Positions 62,830 to 64,000 of a stretch of DNA of 64,000 nt are shown piece by piece. Under the pieces are notes generated by a model that had not been told where the DNA came from, did not search any database, and saw only the letters and a program-made list of their open reading frames with translations. The first letter of the stretch is position 1; each line of letters begins with the position of its first letter. Source of the stretch: Neisseria dumasiana (GTDB lineage: Bacteria > Pseudomonadota > Gammaproteobacteria > Burkholderiales > Neisseriaceae); NCBI RefSeq assembly GCF_022870885.1, contig NZ_CP091509.1:2356001-2420000 (forward strand), written 5' to 3'. The translations under genes were made by a program, and so were the position numbers.

Positions 62830-63504
62830 ATGAACAACATCAGACCATCGGAAAGTATTTTGGTCTTGGATTTAGACGATACGCTGTATCCGGAATACGA
62901 ATACAAAATTTCCGGCATCCGAACCGTGTGCAAGCACATTTCCCTGCTCTACCCCGAGCACCGCGCCGACAACCTGATGGCGCAGCTGGATACATCCGGC
63001 AACCACTGGCTCGACAAGCTGTGCCGCCTGTGCGGTTTCAACGAATCGGAAAAACAATCTTTATTGTGGCTGTATCGGACACACACACCGAACTTAACGG
63101 CATTTATGCCGTCTGAAGAATTTAAAGATATGCTGAAACCATTTGCCGCCTGCATATTGATTTCAGACGGCCGCAGCCTGACACAGCGTTTGAAGCTGTA
63201 TGCACTCGGCCTGTTGGAATGCTTCGACGAAATTTTGATATCGGAACCCTGCGACTCGAAAAAGCCCGACGACAAACGTTTCAAACATGTGCAGCAACAG
63301 TATTCCGGCCGGCACTACATTTATGTGGGAGACAATATTGCCAAAGATTTCATCACGCCCAACCGTTTGGGCTGGCAAACGATCGGTATCTTGCCCCAAA
63401 AACACAGTATCCACCAACATCAGGCAAACCGTTTCGACAACAGCCACCAACCGCACATATGGTTGGCCGGGATAAACGAACTCCCCGCACTGTTCGCACG
63501 ATAA
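62830..63504 (+). CDS. HAD-family hydrolase
   Basis: The 224-residue protein has the haloacid-dehalogenase motif I LVLDLDDTLYPE with nucleophile Asp14 and acid/base Asp16. Motif II is in ILISDGRSL, and motifs III and IV in CDSKKPDDKRFKH and YVGDNIAKDFITPN. A helical cap lies between (about 25-105). It is likely a phosphatase of a sugar or acyl phosphate; its position after the ATP-grasp gene suggests a shared pathway. There is no clear Shine-Dalgarno sequence. Two DUS-derived segments (MPSEE and ISDGR) occur in the protein. Confidence 0.85.
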   Translation: MNNIRPSESILVLDLDDTLYPEYEYKISGIRTVCKHISLLYPEHRADNLMAQLDTSGNHWLDKLCRLCGFNESEKQSLLWLYRTHTPNLTAFMPSEEFKDMLKPFAACILISDGRSLTQRLKLYALGLLECFDEILISEPCDSKKPDDKRFKHVQQQYSGRHYIYVGDNIAKDFITPNRLGWQTIGILPQKHSIHQHQANRFDNSHQPHIWLAGINELPALFAR

Positions 63505-63562
63505 CAAGCCTTTAACAAGGCGGGATCGCAGACACACGTTTATTTAAAATCAAGGATAAAAA

Positions 63563-64000
63563 ATGACCAAAATTCTCTTTATGGGTCGGAAAAAAGTATC
63601 GGCCGGATTATTGGAATTCCTATCCGCGCAAAACAACATCGAGATCGTAGGCGTGCTGACCGACAGCCATCTGCAAGGTTCGCCCACCACGGCCGCCGCC
63701 AAACGCTTGGGGCTGCCGCTATACACTTTCGATACTGCCTTGCAAGCCATGAAAGAAGGTCGTTTGAACTACGATTTGGGTATTTCGGTGCTCTACTGGC
63801 GCAAACTGCGCGACGAATTTCTCAGCACGCCCTCTCGCGGCACCATCAATTTCCACCCCGCGCTGCTGCCCGAATACAAAGGCACCGGCGGCTACAATCT
63901 GGCGATTATGGACAAGCTTTCCGAATGGGGCATCTCCGCCCACTATATCGACGATTCCATCGACACCGGCGATTTGATCGAAGTGGTGCGCTTTCCGATG
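63563..64000 (+). CDS. Formyltransferase-family protein, N-terminal part (3' end outside window)
   Basis: The visible 146 residues have the formyltransferase fold of methionyl-tRNA and sugar N-formyltransferases. The 10-formyl-tetrahydrofolate catalytic residues are Asn96 and His98 (INFHPALLPEYKG) and Asp134 (DDSIDTGDLIE). The N-terminus (KILFMGRKKVSAGLLEFL) is not that of Fmt, and the glycan context suggests an amino-sugar formyltransferase. AAGGA precedes the ATG by 7 bases. The C-terminal part is missing at the window edge, so substrate class and length cannot be judged. Confidence 0.82.
   Translation, partial: MTKILFMGRKKVSAGLLEFLSAQNNIEIVGVLTDSHLQGSPTTAAAKRLGLPLYTFDTALQAMKEGRLNYDLGISVLYWRKLRDEFLSTPSRGTINFHPALLPEYKGTGGYNLAIMDKLSEWGISAHYIDDSIDTGDLIEVVRFPM

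Noticed and set aside
48553-63504. Phase-variable homopolymer tracts in the glycosyltransferase genes
   Set aside because: Such tracts are common in neisserial glycan genes, so I looked for runs of eight or more G or C or tandem short repeats and found none here. The only run worth noting is the A8 in pgaB.
1-64000. CRISPR arrays
   Set aside because: The regular repetition present is the dispersed DUS and two inverted-repeat families; no direct repeats with uniform spacers were seen.

Overview
The window comes from a Neisseria species. The main evidence is the 12-base DNA uptake sequence AGGCCGTCTGAA (the AG-DUS dialect), which occurs dozens of times in both orientations, very often as an inverted pair just after a gene. 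Gene content agrees: pilMNOPQ-aroK-aroB in neisserial order with divergent ponA, plus pilRS. The AG dialect, a complete pgaABCD operon, pilS/pilR and an O-antigen-type glycan locus point to a commensal or animal-associated species rather than N. meningitidis or N. gonorrhoeae. This is inference; no marker gene fixes the species.

Layout. 1-5.8 kb: 3' end of dnaK, menA, a Bax-inhibitor-1 family gene, coaD and aceK, all on +. 5.9-14.4 kb: on -, a small anchored protein with mutT, then pilM-pilN-pilO-pilP-pilQ-aroK-aroB, the type IV pilus alignment complex and secretin followed by two shikimate genes. ponA diverges from pilM. 17-20.6 kb: a lipoprotein and acnB. 20.7-26.9 kb: pgaABCD on -, for synthesis, deacetylation and export of poly-N-acetylglucosamine. 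27.5-30.8 kb: an isochorismatase-fold hydrolase and glnE on +. 31-34 kb: an AT-rich PLD-type protein, a TPR/glycosyltransferase-like protein and rsmJ. 34.1-40 kb: pilR, pilS and parC. 40.3-48 kb: a run of + strand housekeeping genes (Nudix, TM2, pdxA, a small acidic protein, carbonic anhydrase, nadD, rsfS, three tRNAs, nrdR, a lipoprotein, ribD).

48.5-64 kb is a tightly packed + strand glycan locus. wbpA-wbpB-(FAD oxidoreductase)-wbpD-wbpE should make a UDP-2,3-diacetamido-uronic acid. It is followed by a Wzx-type flippase, a glycosyltransferase, a Wzy-type polymerase, three more glycosyltransferases (two of them a tandem duplication), a small membrane phosphoglycosyltransferase that would start the chain on undecaprenyl phosphate, and an ATP-grasp, HAD and formyltransferase cassette that looks like sugar decoration. 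The last gene runs off the window. Many junctions overlap (ATGA or 8-14 bp), so the genes are probably co-transcribed and translationally coupled.

Two short non-coding repeat families are present. One is a 143-bp element with 18-bp terminal inverted repeats, found as two nearly identical copies in opposite orientation around rsmJ-pilR-pilS-parC, plus a decayed copy upstream of the isochorismatase-like gene. The other has ATAGCAAATAAAC-type ends. No CRISPR array, rRNA, prophage or complete transposase gene was seen.
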